Source: Calothrix membranacea FACHB-236
GTDB lineage: Bacteria > Cyanobacteriota > Cyanobacteriia > Cyanobacteriales > Nostocaceae
Reading direction: 5' to 3'
Assembly (NCBI RefSeq): GCF_014696315.1
Contig: NZ_JACJPX010000011.1
Location: 1-64,000, forward strand
DNA: 64,000 bases
Part shown: positions 38,807 through 48,603 of the stretch, one piece after another
How positions within the stretch are numbered: the stretch's first letter is position 1
Layout: each line of letters opens with the position of its first letter
The notes under the pieces: model-generated
Databases searched by the model: none
Seen by the model: only the letters and a program-made list of their open reading frames with translations
What the model was told of the DNA's origin: nothing
Made by a program: the position numbers and the translations under genes

Positions 38807-39670
38807 TTATAGATAAGAAGCTTTAGCTTCACTGAAGCTAACTTCCTCAACTAATGGAGTATAGCCTAACCACTGCAATCCTGATTGGGCAAACTGTTGG
38901 GCACAGCCGCTAACCGCAAAGCGTGTGGGTAATGGGGGATGGGTATTCCTTAAACCTAATAAGTCTAAATCTTGGATACAAGCGGCGACAACATTAACAG
39001 CTGGATCAACTAGCTGCACATGGGAAGGAAGAAGCGATCGCAGGACAGGGGCAAGGTGAGGATAATGGGTACAACCGTAAACTAAAGTATCAATTTCCTG
39101 CTTGATTAAAGGTTCTAAATATGAGCGCGCCACTTCAGTGGTGTAGGGGTCATGAATCCGGTTTTGCTCAATTAGGGGTACAAATTCTGGGCAACCAACT
39201 TGCCAGACTTGGACATTGGGATCAATTTCTAGTATAGCTTGCTTATAAGCATTACTTTTAGCAGTTGCGGGGGTAGCAATCACGCCAATCCGCTTACCTT
39301 GCTGTACTGCGGCTCTAGCTCCTGGGAGAATAACGCCGAGAATTGGCAGATTAAATTCTGCGCGGACAATGTCGAGAGCTAAAGCTGAACTGGTGTTACA
39401 AGCCATAATTACCATTTTGACCTGTTGCTGTTGCATCCAGGTCAAAATTTCGCGCACATACTGTAGAATTTCTGCTTGTGAACGAATGCCATAGGGCAAT
39501 CGGGCCGTATCGCCAAAATAAATAACAGATTCGTTAGGAAGTTGCCGATAAACTTGCCGTAATACCGTTAAACCCCCTACGCCACTATCAAAGATACCTA
39601 TGGGCGCACGTTGGGGTTCTTGCTCAGAAAAATTATAAAGATTGCCTTCAAAGATGGAAGATGAATACAC
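38807..39670 (-). CDS. murI: Glutamate racemase
   Basis: This 287-residue cofactor-independent racemase supplies D-glutamate for peptidoglycan. The two catalytic cysteines lie in MACNTSSA and YGCTHYPHL, and the N-terminal motif GIFDSGVGGLTVLRQV is typical. A short polar N-terminal extension of about 20 residues is present, so the true start could be later. It lies downstream of the two amidase genes on the same strand (129 bases after the nearer one), giving a small cell-wall gene group. Confidence 0.94.
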   Translation of the reverse strand: MYSSSIFEGNLYNFSEQEPQRAPIGIFDSGVGGLTVLRQVYRQLPNESVIYFGDTARLPYGIRSQAEILQYVREILTWMQQQQVKMVIMACNTSSALALDIVRAEFNLPILGVILPGARAAVQQGKRIGVIATPATAKSNAYKQAILEIDPNVQVWQVGCPEFVPLIEQNRIHDPYTTEVARSYLEPLIKQEIDTLVYGCTHYPHLAPVLRSLLPSHVQLVDPAVNVVAACIQDLDLLGLRNTHPPLPTRFAVSGCAQQFAQSGLQWLGYTPLVEEVSFSEAKASYL

Positions 39671-39799
39671 GGGCAGATATTGGTTGAGGTTTTTTGATTT
39701 AAGATACAGGATTTAGTAGCCAATTTGCTAAGACTTATAAATCCTGTACGCAAAAGAAGTCTGATATCACCTCTTTAACTAGTAAGTTCTACAACATTT

Positions 39800-41725
39800 T
39801 TACCTTCTTTGTAAGTACTTGAGAACTCCATTAGCGATCGCATCCGCCATGCGATTCTGGTAATCTGGGTTACCTAGTCTTGGATTATCCTCTCTACCAG
39901 TCATATAGCCAGTTTCTACCAAAATTGAAGGCATAGAACTCTTTCTGAGGACGTAGAATCGCGCTTTACGCGTGCCGCGGTCTTTGATTGTCCCGATATT
40001 TTGGAGAATACTCTTGCGAACTGCTTCGGCTAGACCATAACCGCTGTCGTAATAATAGACTTCTAATCCATTAACCTCAGGGCGATTCCCTACGGAATTG
40101 GCATGAATGCTGACAAATAAAGTCGCATTTACTCGCTCGGCGATATCTACTCGTCCTTGAAGTTCAACAAAAAAGTCAGCATCCCTGGTTAGCACTACTT
40201 GTACGCCATTTTGCTGCAAAATTGAGGCTACCCGTTTGCCAATGGGTAATACCACATCTTTTTCTAGCAGTCCCCCTAAACCAGGTGCGCCAGAATCCTT
40301 ACCACCATGTCCAGGGTCAATAACTACTAACAATTTGCCTCTGGGAACTGTGGGACGTGGTGTTGGCTGTGGTATAGTCCGGGGATTATCCGCGGGGTCT
40401 GGTAATTGCCCTTGGGTGGGTGGTAGAGGTGGTAAAGCTACAGGGGGTATTCTGGGCGATGTAATTGCACGAGAGCGTTGTAATTGTAACGCTACTAACT
40501 GATTACCAATTTGATTAAGTTCGCCAATTTGGACTCCAGCAGCTGGTTGGACAAAGACAACCACGGTATTTGGTTCTTGGGGTTGCAGTTTCACTCGCAG
40601 AATTGGGCTAGTAGCATTCAAAGCTGGCCCATTCACCCTAGGAGCTAACTTAGCATTAGGAATTGTAATGCGGAACAGACCAGAAGATCTATCCCAACCA
40701 CCCGTAGCAGATAAAGCTTGGTCACCGCGAATTAGTAACTGTGTACCATTTCCAGCTAATTCTACAGATTGAATCGTGGCTGGCGAGTTGGTACTGGGGA
40801 TGACAACATTGGCATTATTATTCCCCCCAGGTAACCTTACCTCACTTCTATTAGGTAAAAGTACAAAGCCACCTACACTGCTATTACTTGCGCGCCAATC
40901 GGGACTATTGCTATCCACCCGCATTGTCATCCGTACTACAGGCGGTTGAGATTGTAATTGGCTAAATTGAATGCGATTCACGCCATAGCGGTTAATTGAG
41001 ACATCCTGCTGCTCAAATGTGGGCGCTAAAGCAGCCCCAGCAATATCAATATTAATTGTCTTTTTGTCTTCAGTGCGATTGACCTGAATCTTGGGGTTAC
41101 CGCCACTGGTACGGATGAAAAATCCATCACCTGTAGGTTGTAATTTCTGAATTTGAGTTGCGCCTGAACTAGAGTTAACCGCAGTTCGATTATCGATGGG
41201 GGTAACAGGGCCAGTTCTAACTACGTTGTAAATATTTCTCGACGGTAATGCAGTGGCTGGTGGTTTAGCAGGAGTGATAGTTCTAGGAACTGGAGTTTGT
41301 TGTGCTGGAATATTATTAGACGCAGACACCTGCTCCATTTTAGGATTAGGTAACTTTACCGACCAACGACTGGCAGTGATACCTGTAAATTTTATTTGTT
41401 GGGGGTCTAGGGTGTAACCTGGGTTAAGTTCGACAACAATGCGAGTTGTTTCTGGGTCAAACTGTCCCACACGCACGGAACGAATTCCACCACCTACTGG
41501 TTGCGTCACCTGGGGACGACCAAATACAGTTTGAGGTAAATCAATTACTAAACGGGTAGGGTTAAAAATGAGTTGTGCCTTTGGTTGTACACCACCAGCA
41601 GTGTTGATTTCTAACTGATTTTGACTGGCATCAAAACGCCAAGATTCTAGTCTCGCTGCAAAAGCCGGCGACGACAGTATGAAGATAGTTCCAAAAGTAC
41701 CGGGTAGTAACCAGTGTAATTTCAC
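39800..41725 (-). CDS. amiC2: N-acetylmuramoyl-L-alanine amidase, AmiC2/HcwA-like
   Basis: This 641-residue exported amidase cuts the bond between muramic acid and the stem peptide. It has a signal peptide (cleavage near AFA), an AMIN domain (about 25-125), further AMIN-like repeats (about 190-420), a Pro-rich hinge, and a C-terminal Amidase_3 domain. The zinc site is in VIDPGHGGKDSG, LEKDVVLPI and VSIHANS, and the catalytic Glu in LVETGYMTG. In Anabaena, the paired AmiC enzymes drill septal nanopores needed for cell communication and filament integrity. The start codon is GTG, preceded by a nine-codon leader ORF. Assignment as AmiC2 follows from its position beside murI. Confidence 0.88.
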   Translation of the reverse strand: MKLHWLLPGTFGTIFILSSPAFAARLESWRFDASQNQLEINTAGGVQPKAQLIFNPTRLVIDLPQTVFGRPQVTQPVGGGIRSVRVGQFDPETTRIVVELNPGYTLDPQQIKFTGITASRWSVKLPNPKMEQVSASNNIPAQQTPVPRTITPAKPPATALPSRNIYNVVRTGPVTPIDNRTAVNSSSGATQIQKLQPTGDGFFIRTSGGNPKIQVNRTEDKKTINIDIAGAALAPTFEQQDVSINRYGVNRIQFSQLQSQPPVVRMTMRVDSNSPDWRASNSSVGGFVLLPNRSEVRLPGGNNNANVVIPSTNSPATIQSVELAGNGTQLLIRGDQALSATGGWDRSSGLFRITIPNAKLAPRVNGPALNATSPILRVKLQPQEPNTVVVFVQPAAGVQIGELNQIGNQLVALQLQRSRAITSPRIPPVALPPLPPTQGQLPDPADNPRTIPQPTPRPTVPRGKLLVVIDPGHGGKDSGAPGLGGLLEKDVVLPIGKRVASILQQNGVQVVLTRDADFFVELQGRVDIAERVNATLFVSIHANSVGNRPEVNGLEVYYYDSGYGLAEAVRKSILQNIGTIKDRGTRKARFYVLRKSSMPSILVETGYMTGREDNPRLGNPDYQNRMADAIANGVLKYLQRR

Positions 41726-41751
41726 AGTCCTTTCTCCTGATTCGCATTCAT
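41722..41751 (-). CDS. Short leader ORF overlapping the amiC2 start
   Basis: ATG at 41751 opens a nine-codon frame, MNANQEKGL, whose TGA overlaps the GTG start of the amidase gene. GGAG and AAAGGA inside it serve as the ribosome-binding site of amiC2. The paralogous amiC1 gene has a matching leader (MNVNQQK). It may be a translational-coupling device or conserved untranslated DNA. Confidence 0.4.
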   Translation of the reverse strand: MNANQEKGL

Positions 41752-42564
41752 GGGAGCCGTTAAGCTTTCAAAATATTGATAAATCCTCACACCGTCACCG
41801 CCCAAACATTAGCTTTAATGCAGCAAAAACATTTTGCGCTGACATTAACAACATACTTAATGGCGTGAAATTTTAGCATATCTTTGTAAGTTTGCCATGC
41901 TGTTAATGCTGCTAAAATCCACCTCCAAAGCATCAGGGTACACCAAAAAAAGATAATTAGAATTAAACTGACCATTCAAGTATGAAAGATAAAGGATTAA
42001 GCATGTAACAACAGAACTTTGTACAAAGTAAGTAAATTTAATTAGGTCAAACAAGAAAGATATATTTCGAGGGTGAACTGCGATAGGAATTAGGCATCTT
42101 GTTTTGAGCTAGCCGATTTATCTTTCATGTCTGAGCTTCATACTTTACGCTGGATACTTTGTCCTTCAATTAACTGTTTGATTGCTAGTAATTAATGCAC
42201 CTAGTGTAAAAATCCAACTACTCTTAACTTGTGTACCTAGGCTGGTGACAGCCACTCTTTAATATTTAGAAAAATATTTTATAGATGGGTGTGTCGAACT
42301 GTACAGATAAGGTTAATTGCCTTTATAAGAGATTTGGTATTGTCTGGAAAATATGGCTGACTGTTGATTGTTGATGGGGAAGAAAGATTTTCATAGGTAA
42401 TTGTGGGATGTTACTTTTATTAGCTGTTTTGAAAAGAGAAAATGAGTATGAGATATTCACAGATAAGTATTTTCATCCTGGACTAGGTGATAGATTTACA
42501 TAATTGTCTATCTTGGAGAAGAAATTGGGCTATCTAGTAAAATTCCTCTAATTTTGCAATTTCA
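41752..42564. other. Intergenic between the two amiC genes
   Basis: About 810 bases without a supported gene. The first 45 bases upstream of amiC2 closely match those upstream of amiC1, showing that the duplication included the leader and perhaps the promoter. The remainder is AT-rich and not shared. Confidence 0.5.
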
Positions 42565-44385
42565 TTATCTTTGTTTGAGATACTGGAGGATACCCCGAGC
42601 GATCGCTTCCGCCATTTGATTTTGATAATTAGAGCTTTGGAGGTTGGCAACATCCACTCGACCAGTTAAATAGCCAGTTTCTACCAAAATAGAAGGCATC
42701 GAACTTTTTCTGAGGACATAAAACCTAGCTCGTCGCACTCCGCGGTCTCTGATATTTAAACTTTGGAGAATGTTGCTATGAACAATGCGAGCTAAACTTA
42801 GGCCACTGTCGTAATAATACGTTTCCAATCCATTCACATCAGGACGACCTGCGCCGGCTGAATTAGCATGAATACTGACAAAGACATCAGCTCTTGCTCT
42901 TGCTGCCATAGCAACTCGCCCTTCCAAGCTGACAAAATAGTCAGAATTACGGCTCATAATTACTTGCACGCCATTTTGCTGTAATATCTCTGCCACCCTA
43001 CTACCAATTGGTAGGATAATGTCTTTCTCACGCACCCCGCCAATACCAATGGCTCCTGGATCTTTACCCCCATGTCCAGGGTCAATTAGCACTACCATTC
43101 GCCCATTGGGAATTGTGGGACGTGAATCAGGTTGGGGAAGATTGCTATCTGGCAGGTTTAAAGGCGGTAGCTGCGGTGAATTTAAAGGTGGTCTAACTTG
43201 AGAAAAGCGTTGTAATTGTAGAGCTATCAGCTGACTACCAACTTGGTTAAGTTCGCCAATTTGTACTCCGGATGCTGGTTGAACGAAAACAACTACTGTA
43301 TTTGGTTCTTGGGGTTGAAGCCTTACCCGCAAAATCGGACTTGTAGCATCTAAAGCTGGCCCCTTGACCCTAGGAGATACCTTCGCGTTGGGAATTATAA
43401 TGCGGAATAAACCAGAAGATCTATCCCAACCACCTGTAGCAGATAAAGCTTGGTCACCACGAATCAGCAATTGTGTGCCATTTCCCACTAATTCTACAGA
43501 TTGAATATTTACTGGGGAACTGGTAGCAGATGTCACCGGAGGTCGATTATCATCTTCGCCTAATGCCACGCCACTACTATTGGGCAAAACAACTAACTCA
43601 CCTACTCTGCTACTCATAGCCCGCCAATCAGGACTATTACTCTCTACCCGCATTGTCATCCGCACTACAGGCGGTTGATTTTGTAATTGGCTAAATTGAA
43701 TCCGATTCACGCCATAACGGTTAATTAATACATCTTGTTGCGCGAATCTTGGTGATAAAGCAGCGCCGGAGATGTCGATATTAATTAACCTTTTATCCTC
43801 AGTCCGATTCACCTCAATCTTGGGGTTACCACCACTCGTCAGGATAAAAAATCCATCTCCCGTGACTCGTAATCTTTCAATTTGAGTAACTCCGGCTGTG
43901 GCGTTAATTAATGGGGGTAACTCAGGTTTGGGTGCAGAGTCTCTGGGAGTTGCATTATCAACATTACGATCGCCAGATGGTAATTTGACTACTTCTGGAT
44001 CGGGTAATTTGACTAGCCAACGGCTGGCATTAATCGGTGTAAATTGCACCCGCTGGGGGTCTAAGGTATAACCCGGGTTGATTTCGACAACAATGCGGGT
44101 TGTTTCTTGGTCAAACTGCCCGACACGAATTGAGCGAATTGCCCCACCCAAAGCTTGTGTGATTTGAGGACGGCCAAATACAGTTTGTGGCAGATCAATT
44201 ACTAGACGAGTAGGGTTGAAAAGTAATTGTGCTTTCGGTTGCACAGCACCTATTGTATTGATTTCTAGCTGGTTTTGATTGGCATCAAAACGCCAAGAAT
44301 CTAGCCTAGCTGCCAGCGTTGGTGATGCTAACAACAAAACAGTTCCTAACGTACCAGGTATTAACCAATTTAGTTTCAAAGTCAT
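42565..44385 (-). CDS. amiC1: N-acetylmuramoyl-L-alanine amidase, AmiC1-like
   Basis: This 606-residue protein is a paralogue of the neighbouring amidase, with the same order of parts: signal peptide (cleavage near TLA), AMIN domain (about 28-125), AMIN-like repeats to about 400, Pro-rich hinge, and Amidase_3 with LIDPGHGGKDPGA, REKDIILPI, VSIHANS and LVETGYLTG. All zinc and catalytic residues are kept, so both copies should be active. It is shorter than its twin in the linker. In Anabaena PCC 7120, AmiC1 is needed for septal nanopores and heterocyst differentiation. The ATG overlaps a seven-codon leader ORF. Confidence 0.88.
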   Translation of the reverse strand: MTLKLNWLIPGTLGTVLLLASPTLAARLDSWRFDANQNQLEINTIGAVQPKAQLLFNPTRLVIDLPQTVFGRPQITQALGGAIRSIRVGQFDQETTRIVVEINPGYTLDPQRVQFTPINASRWLVKLPDPEVVKLPSGDRNVDNATPRDSAPKPELPPLINATAGVTQIERLRVTGDGFFILTSGGNPKIEVNRTEDKRLINIDISGAALSPRFAQQDVLINRYGVNRIQFSQLQNQPPVVRMTMRVESNSPDWRAMSSRVGELVVLPNSSGVALGEDDNRPPVTSATSSPVNIQSVELVGNGTQLLIRGDQALSATGGWDRSSGLFRIIIPNAKVSPRVKGPALDATSPILRVRLQPQEPNTVVVFVQPASGVQIGELNQVGSQLIALQLQRFSQVRPPLNSPQLPPLNLPDSNLPQPDSRPTIPNGRMVVLIDPGHGGKDPGAIGIGGVREKDIILPIGSRVAEILQQNGVQVIMSRNSDYFVSLEGRVAMAARARADVFVSIHANSAGAGRPDVNGLETYYYDSGLSLARIVHSNILQSLNIRDRGVRRARFYVLRKSSMPSILVETGYLTGRVDVANLQSSNYQNQMAEAIARGILQYLKQR

Positions 44386-44405
44386 TTCTGCTGATTCACA
44401 TTCAT
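44382..44405 (-). CDS. Short leader ORF overlapping the amiC1 start
   Basis: ATG at 44405 starts MNVNQQK, and its TGA overlaps the amiC1 ATG as ATGA. The amiC1 start itself has no good Shine-Dalgarno site, so coupling through this leader is plausible. The matching leader before amiC2 differs in several codons but keeps the frame and the overlap. Confidence 0.4.
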   Translation of the reverse strand: MNVNQQK

Positions 44406-45079
44406 GGGAGTAGTTAATATTTCAACATATTGGTAAATTGTCACACTTGCATCACCTAAAATAAATTTTTATGCCTATTTGAGCTTGAACATTGCCATCA
44501 AGACATAGATATAGGCATAAAATTTTATACGCACTTTGATTTTGCTATAAGGCGATCGCATCCGGTCACAACCACAAAAAATCACCAGAATTGACTTTAA
44601 GCAGTAAATCCCAGTCAGTAAAACTTGAATTAGTCAGGAATTAAGTTCAAGTTGTGCGATCGCTAGCAAAAGTTCTCAGTACAGTGTCCTAGTAAAAAAT
44701 ACTAGTCTCTAGTCCCTTGCTGATCAGTGGTGTATGCCGTTCATGACTACTACTTATTTCCTCACTGCTGAAACAATAACCAAACAAAGAGAGTAAAACA
44801 GGGAAAAGCTAGCAACCGAATCACATGCCAAATGCTGGTCTGAATGAGAAAAAACTCAAACTGATAATTTTAGGGGACGGACACTCAAAGCTATAAGTTT
44901 CCCGTGGCCATAGGAAAATACTCAACTACATTGAGAATCATGACCAAAGAATCCTACGTAGCTAACACCGAGAGCGATCGCATTTAGTGTGACTGAGTTC
45001 TGAATAATGACAACTCAGAACACAGTCTTAATCTACCTCAGTAGGTAATCAACAGGGTGTTTCTACCTAAGAAATCCAA
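44406..45079. other. Intergenic upstream of amiC1
   Basis: About 670 bases without a gene, containing HIP1-type sites (near 44554, 44659 and 44976). It holds the amiC1 promoter on the minus strand and the 3' end of the antiporter transcript. No clear terminator is visible. Confidence 0.4.
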
Positions 45080-46558
45080 TTAACTCTCTGAAGAATCCGG
45101 AGCTGATTCTGAATTAGCCACATCTGGCGATTGTGAGATTAGCAACTGAGGTTGTTCCATTGTCAAGGATGTAGCTCCAGCACTATCTAATATCAATTTC
45201 TCTGGATCTGTTGTTTCCTTAGCTGAATCTGGAAAGACAAAACGTAAAAATGGTGGCGCTAAAAAGGTTGTCAAAATTACCATCATGATAATTGCTGCCC
45301 CTAGTGGTTTGGAGAGTGCCCCACTAGCAGCCCCAACACCAGCAAATACCAATCCTACTTCACCTCTGGGAATCATTCCCACACCAATTGCCAAACGGTT
45401 GATTTCAGGCTGACCAAAAACCGTTAAGCCTGTAATTACTTTACCAAGAATGGCTACGAGAATCAGGAAACTAGCCATGACTAAACCTTCCCGATTGCTG
45501 GGAATAGCAGGGTTTAATACCCCTAAATCGGTTTTTGCACCGACAGCTACAAAGAAAATTGGCACAAACATATCAGCAATGGGAATAACTTGCTTTTGCA
45601 ATTCTTTGCGCTTATCTGTTTCTTCCAAAACTAAACCAGCCGCAAAAGCTCCCAAGATGGCTTCTAACTGAATCACAGCAGCAAGATATGCCATCACAAA
45701 GGCGAAAATGAATGCTGGAATTACCAACTCTCCTCGCGTTTTGAGACGGTTGACGATTGCCACAAAAGACTTATTAAAAAAATTGCCTAGCAAAATCGCA
45801 CCCAGCAGGAAAGTAGTTGCACTGATCATTAGAAAAATGACTTTAGTGACATCTACTTCGCCTTCTTTAGCTAAGCTGGCAACCACTGCCAAGACAATAA
45901 TTCCTAGTACGTCATCAATTACAGCCGCACCCAGAATAATCTGCCCTTCTTTAGAATTGAGCCGCCCAATTTCTGAAAGTACCTTGGACGTAATCCCAAT
46001 ACTAGTAGCAGTCAACGCTGCGCCTGCAAAAATCGCCGGAACAGCATCGATACCAAACAAAGTCATCAACCCCACAGTACCCGCAGCAAAAGGTGCTACT
46101 ACCCCGACGACTGCAACAATCGTGGCTTGGATACCAACTGCCATTAAGTCTTTTAAGTTTGATTCCAAACCAATTTCAAATAGCAGAATGATCACACCCA
46201 ATTCTGCTAAGACAGAAATGACTTCTGACTGTGCTGCAAATACACCATCTGCAGCTTGTGGAGTTAACCCAGCAGTAGATTGCAGGAAGGCGATAATTAA
46301 AGAGCTCGAACTATCTGTACCACCTTCAGGAAATACTAAAAGGTGCAACACAGAGATACCGACGACAACACCGCCTACGAGTTCGCCTAAAACTGGCGGT
46401 AAACCGACCCTGTTGGATAACTCTCCGCCAACTTTGCTGGCGAAGTAAATTACCACTAAACTCAGCAGCACTGCTGCCATTACCATTGAACTGTCTACTG
46501 TTTCTGTGGCGCTGGCCAACAGGGGAACAGAGGAGTTGATTGCATTTAAAAACTGCAT
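45080..46558 (-). CDS. Cation:proton antiporter (CPA2 family)
   Basis: This 492-residue membrane protein has about 12 hydrophobic segments and no C-terminal TrkA-N domain. This makes it a Na+/H+ or K+/H+ antiporter-like member of CPA2. The acidic pair in GAAVIDDVLGIIVLA matches the ion-binding Asp-Asp of electrogenic members, and GEVGLVFAGVGAASG is in the conserved last bundle. Transport helps with salt or pH balance across the plasma or thylakoid membrane. The tail is polar and acidic. Ion specificity cannot be read from sequence. The gene appears monocistronic. Confidence 0.9.
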   Translation of the reverse strand: MQFLNAINSSVPLLASATETVDSSMVMAAVLLSLVVIYFASKVGGELSNRVGLPPVLGELVGGVVVGISVLHLLVFPEGGTDSSSSLIIAFLQSTAGLTPQAADGVFAAQSEVISVLAELGVIILLFEIGLESNLKDLMAVGIQATIVAVVGVVAPFAAGTVGLMTLFGIDAVPAIFAGAALTATSIGITSKVLSEIGRLNSKEGQIILGAAVIDDVLGIIVLAVVASLAKEGEVDVTKVIFLMISATTFLLGAILLGNFFNKSFVAIVNRLKTRGELVIPAFIFAFVMAYLAAVIQLEAILGAFAAGLVLEETDKRKELQKQVIPIADMFVPIFFVAVGAKTDLGVLNPAIPSNREGLVMASFLILVAILGKVITGLTVFGQPEINRLAIGVGMIPRGEVGLVFAGVGAASGALSKPLGAAIIMMVILTTFLAPPFLRFVFPDSAKETTDPEKLILDSAGATSLTMEQPQLLISQSPDVANSESAPDSSES

Positions 46559-46667
46559 TGGTTCTGCGAAAATCTTTCTCTTTATTTTTACCTGTTTACA
46601 CGAGAAGGCTGCCGCTATCTCTTGAGATTAAGGACTTTTTAGGCAGGGGAAGTAGAGGAGGAACTGA

Positions 46668-47081
46668 TTAAACTTTGCTGTCTGCTAACTGCATTAGGTG
46701 TTGCCAATATAAGTCTGAAACTGGGACGACAGAAAGCCTCGGGAGTTTTAGTAAGTCAAAATCTGTAAAAAAGCTCTCCTGCTTAATTTGGGCTAAAGTC
46801 ACAGGCTGTTTTACTTTTTGTATTGCCCGCACATCTACAACTGCGCGTTTAGCATCATTTAATGCTGGATCGGCGTAAGGTTGACTGACTATTTCTGCTA
46901 GACCTACAATCTGTCGTTCTTTACCTGTGTGGTAAATCAAAGCCAAGTCACCGCACAGCATTGTCCGCAGATGTTTCAAAGCCAGAGGATTGTTTACTCC
47001 ATCCCAAACTGTATTACCATCTCTTTCTAAATCAGAGTAGGAATAATTATCAGGTTCAGTTTTCAGCAGCCAATACGCCAT
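46668..47081 (-). CDS. EVE domain-containing protein
   Basis: This 137-residue protein is a complete EVE domain, a PUA-like fold, beginning MAYWLLKTEPDNYSYSDLER. It continues with TVWDGVNNPLALKHLR and a Tyr-His segment (LIYHTGKERQIVG). Family members bind modified bases in DNA or RNA, and bacterial ones occur both in housekeeping contexts and beside restriction systems. No restriction gene is nearby here, so a general role is more likely. The ATG at 47081 is chosen because the 38 residues before it do not fit the domain. Confidence 0.88.
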   Translation of the reverse strand: MAYWLLKTEPDNYSYSDLERDGNTVWDGVNNPLALKHLRTMLCGDLALIYHTGKERQIVGLAEIVSQPYADPALNDAKRAVVDVRAIQKVKQPVTLAQIKQESFFTDFDLLKLPRLSVVPVSDLYWQHLMQLADSKV

Positions 47082-47314
47082 CAAATTCTCCACAGTCAGA
47101 TGTAATTTTTTAGTTTCAAAAAATGAAACCATTTCCGTTTTTGACTGTAACAGTGTCAAAGTATAAACATACAAATCGTATCTATTCAATCCCATAAGAA
47201 TTGTGAAAACTTAGTGGTGACGGTTGACTATGCACAGTTAACCGTTAAATCTTGATTGTTAGATATGCTCTATGACAAATATCCGAGATAATTTTTTTGA
47301 GGAGTGCAAATTTT

Positions 47315-48067
47315 ATGTTGAGAGCCGCTTTATTATCCGGTTCAAGGTTTAATGTTGGCAATTTTTGTAAAACCTTGCCTTTAGCTTTGTTAGTTTGTGT
47401 AACTTTTATGCAGCCTGGGTTAGCCCAAGAAAAAGAAAAATTGTGGCGAACTCTGACTGTTAGTGGTCGTGGTATGGAAGCAATTCCTACGACTTTATCT
47501 TTAGTTAACTTAGGGGTAGAAATTCAAGGGAAAACAGCCCAAGAAGTACAGCAAGAAGCAGCCCGTAGGTCAACAGCAGTAGTTGCTCTACTCAAGAGCC
47601 GGAATGTGGAGAAGTTACAAACCACAGGTATTCGCCTGAATCCAGTTTATAGTTATACAAATAACGTGCAGCGAATTACTGGGTATGCTGCTAGCAACAC
47701 CGTTAGTTTTCGGATTGCAACAGAAAAAGCTGGCCCATTATTGGATGAAGCTGTAAAAGCTGGTGCTACACAAATTAATGGTATTAGTTTTGTGGCAACT
47801 GATGAAGCGATCGCAGCTGCTCAAAAGCAAGCACTCAAAGAAGCTACCCAAGACGCACAAGCACAAGCACAAGCAGTTTTCAGTTCCTTGGGTTTGACAT
47901 CTAAAGAAGTAGTTAGCATTCAAGTTAACGGTGCAAGTGCGCCACCGCCATTACCTGTTTTATACCGTGCTGAGTCTGCTAAGCTAGCTCAAGCTGATGC
48001 TTCAACTCCAGTAGTTGGTGGCGAACAGCAAGTAGAAGCATCAGTAACATTGCAAATTAGTTATTAG
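47315..48067 (+). CDS. SIMPL domain protein (DUF541), secreted
   Basis: This protein of about 250 residues has a signal peptide (LPLALLVCVTFMQPGLAQ, cleavage after LAQ) and a SIMPL/DUF541 domain: LTVSGRGMEAIPTTLSLVNL, then TTGIRLNPVYSYTNNVQRI and an Ala/Gln-rich helix. Members are periplasmic or outer-membrane-associated and form oligomers, but their function is poorly known. The ATG at 47315 is preferred because GAGGAG lies 12 bases upstream. It is convergent with ssb, and a shared terminator lies between. Confidence 0.88.
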   Translation: MLRAALLSGSRFNVGNFCKTLPLALLVCVTFMQPGLAQEKEKLWRTLTVSGRGMEAIPTTLSLVNLGVEIQGKTAQEVQQEAARRSTAVVALLKSRNVEKLQTTGIRLNPVYSYTNNVQRITGYAASNTVSFRIATEKAGPLLDEAVKAGATQINGISFVATDEAIAAAQKQALKEATQDAQAQAQAVFSSLGLTSKEVVSIQVNGASAPPPLPVLYRAESAKLAQADASTPVVGGEQQVEASVTLQISY

Positions 48068-48169
48068 TCAATCAATTTTAGATTTTGAATTTTAGATTTT
48101 GGATTGACTGAATGACTGGTAATGTAGCTTAGCTCTTTGTAGGAGTACAACATAATCTAAAATCGGAAG

Positions 48170-48215
48170 AGTCAAAAGTCCAGGGTCAATAGAATTTGAC
48201 ACTGGACTTTTGACT
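48170..48215. terminator. Bidirectional terminator between SIMPL gene and ssb
   Basis: A perfect 14-bp inverted repeat (AGTCAAAAGTCCAG with CTGGACTTTTGACT) and an inner TCAA/TTGA stem lie between two convergent genes. It uses the same GTCAAAA heptamer as the terminator at 38721-38785. Confidence 0.7.
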
Positions 48216-48226
48216 TTGGATTCATT

Positions 48227-48589
48227 TTAGAAATGTTCTGAGGACATATCTGTCATTGCCGCTTCATTATCGCGTTTAGAACCTAACAACTCTAGTTGGT
48301 CTACTCTGATAATGGGTGAAGATCTACTTGCTCCGGTTTGGCGATCGCTCCATGTGTCAAACTTTAAAGAGCCTTTGATACCAATTAAGCTACCTTTACG
48401 CACATAATTACCAGCAATCTCTGCTGTTTTATCCCATAATTCTAATGTGAACCAATCAGGCTCATCTCTATTTCGCGATCGCCTGTTTACTGCTAACGTC
48501 AATCTACACTTGACACTACCTGACTCAAAATATTTAATATCTGGGTCGCTGCCTACACGGCCAACAAGGGTGACAACATTGATGCTCAT
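48227..48589 (-). CDS. ssb: Short single-stranded DNA-binding protein
   Basis: This 120-residue protein is an OB-fold SSB: NVVTLVGRVGSDPDIKYF, then RNRDEPDWFTLELWDKTAEI and GIKGSLKFDTW. It ends shortly after the OB domain and lacks the acidic DDDIPF-type tail that recruits repair and replication proteins. Anabaena PCC 7120 has a comparable short SSB-like protein (Alr0088, from memory) alongside its full-length SSB. A LexA-box match lies 15 bases before the ATG, which predicts SOS-type control. AAAGGTAA is the likely ribosome-binding site. Confidence 0.92.
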   Translation of the reverse strand: MSINVVTLVGRVGSDPDIKYFESGSVKCRLTLAVNRRSRNRDEPDWFTLELWDKTAEIAGNYVRKGSLIGIKGSLKFDTWSDRQTGASRSSPIIRVDQLELLGSKRDNEAAMTDMSSEHF

Positions 48590-48603
48590 GTGCGTTACCT
48601 TTC

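Noticed and set aside
45708-46448. 246-codon plus-strand frame
   Set aside because: It lies fully inside the antiporter gene on the other strand and has the Thr/Pro-rich composition of an antisense shadow.
46668-47081. EVE protein considered as part of a defence island
   Set aside because: Neighbours are an antiporter and a SIMPL protein. There is no restriction, toxin or nuclease gene.
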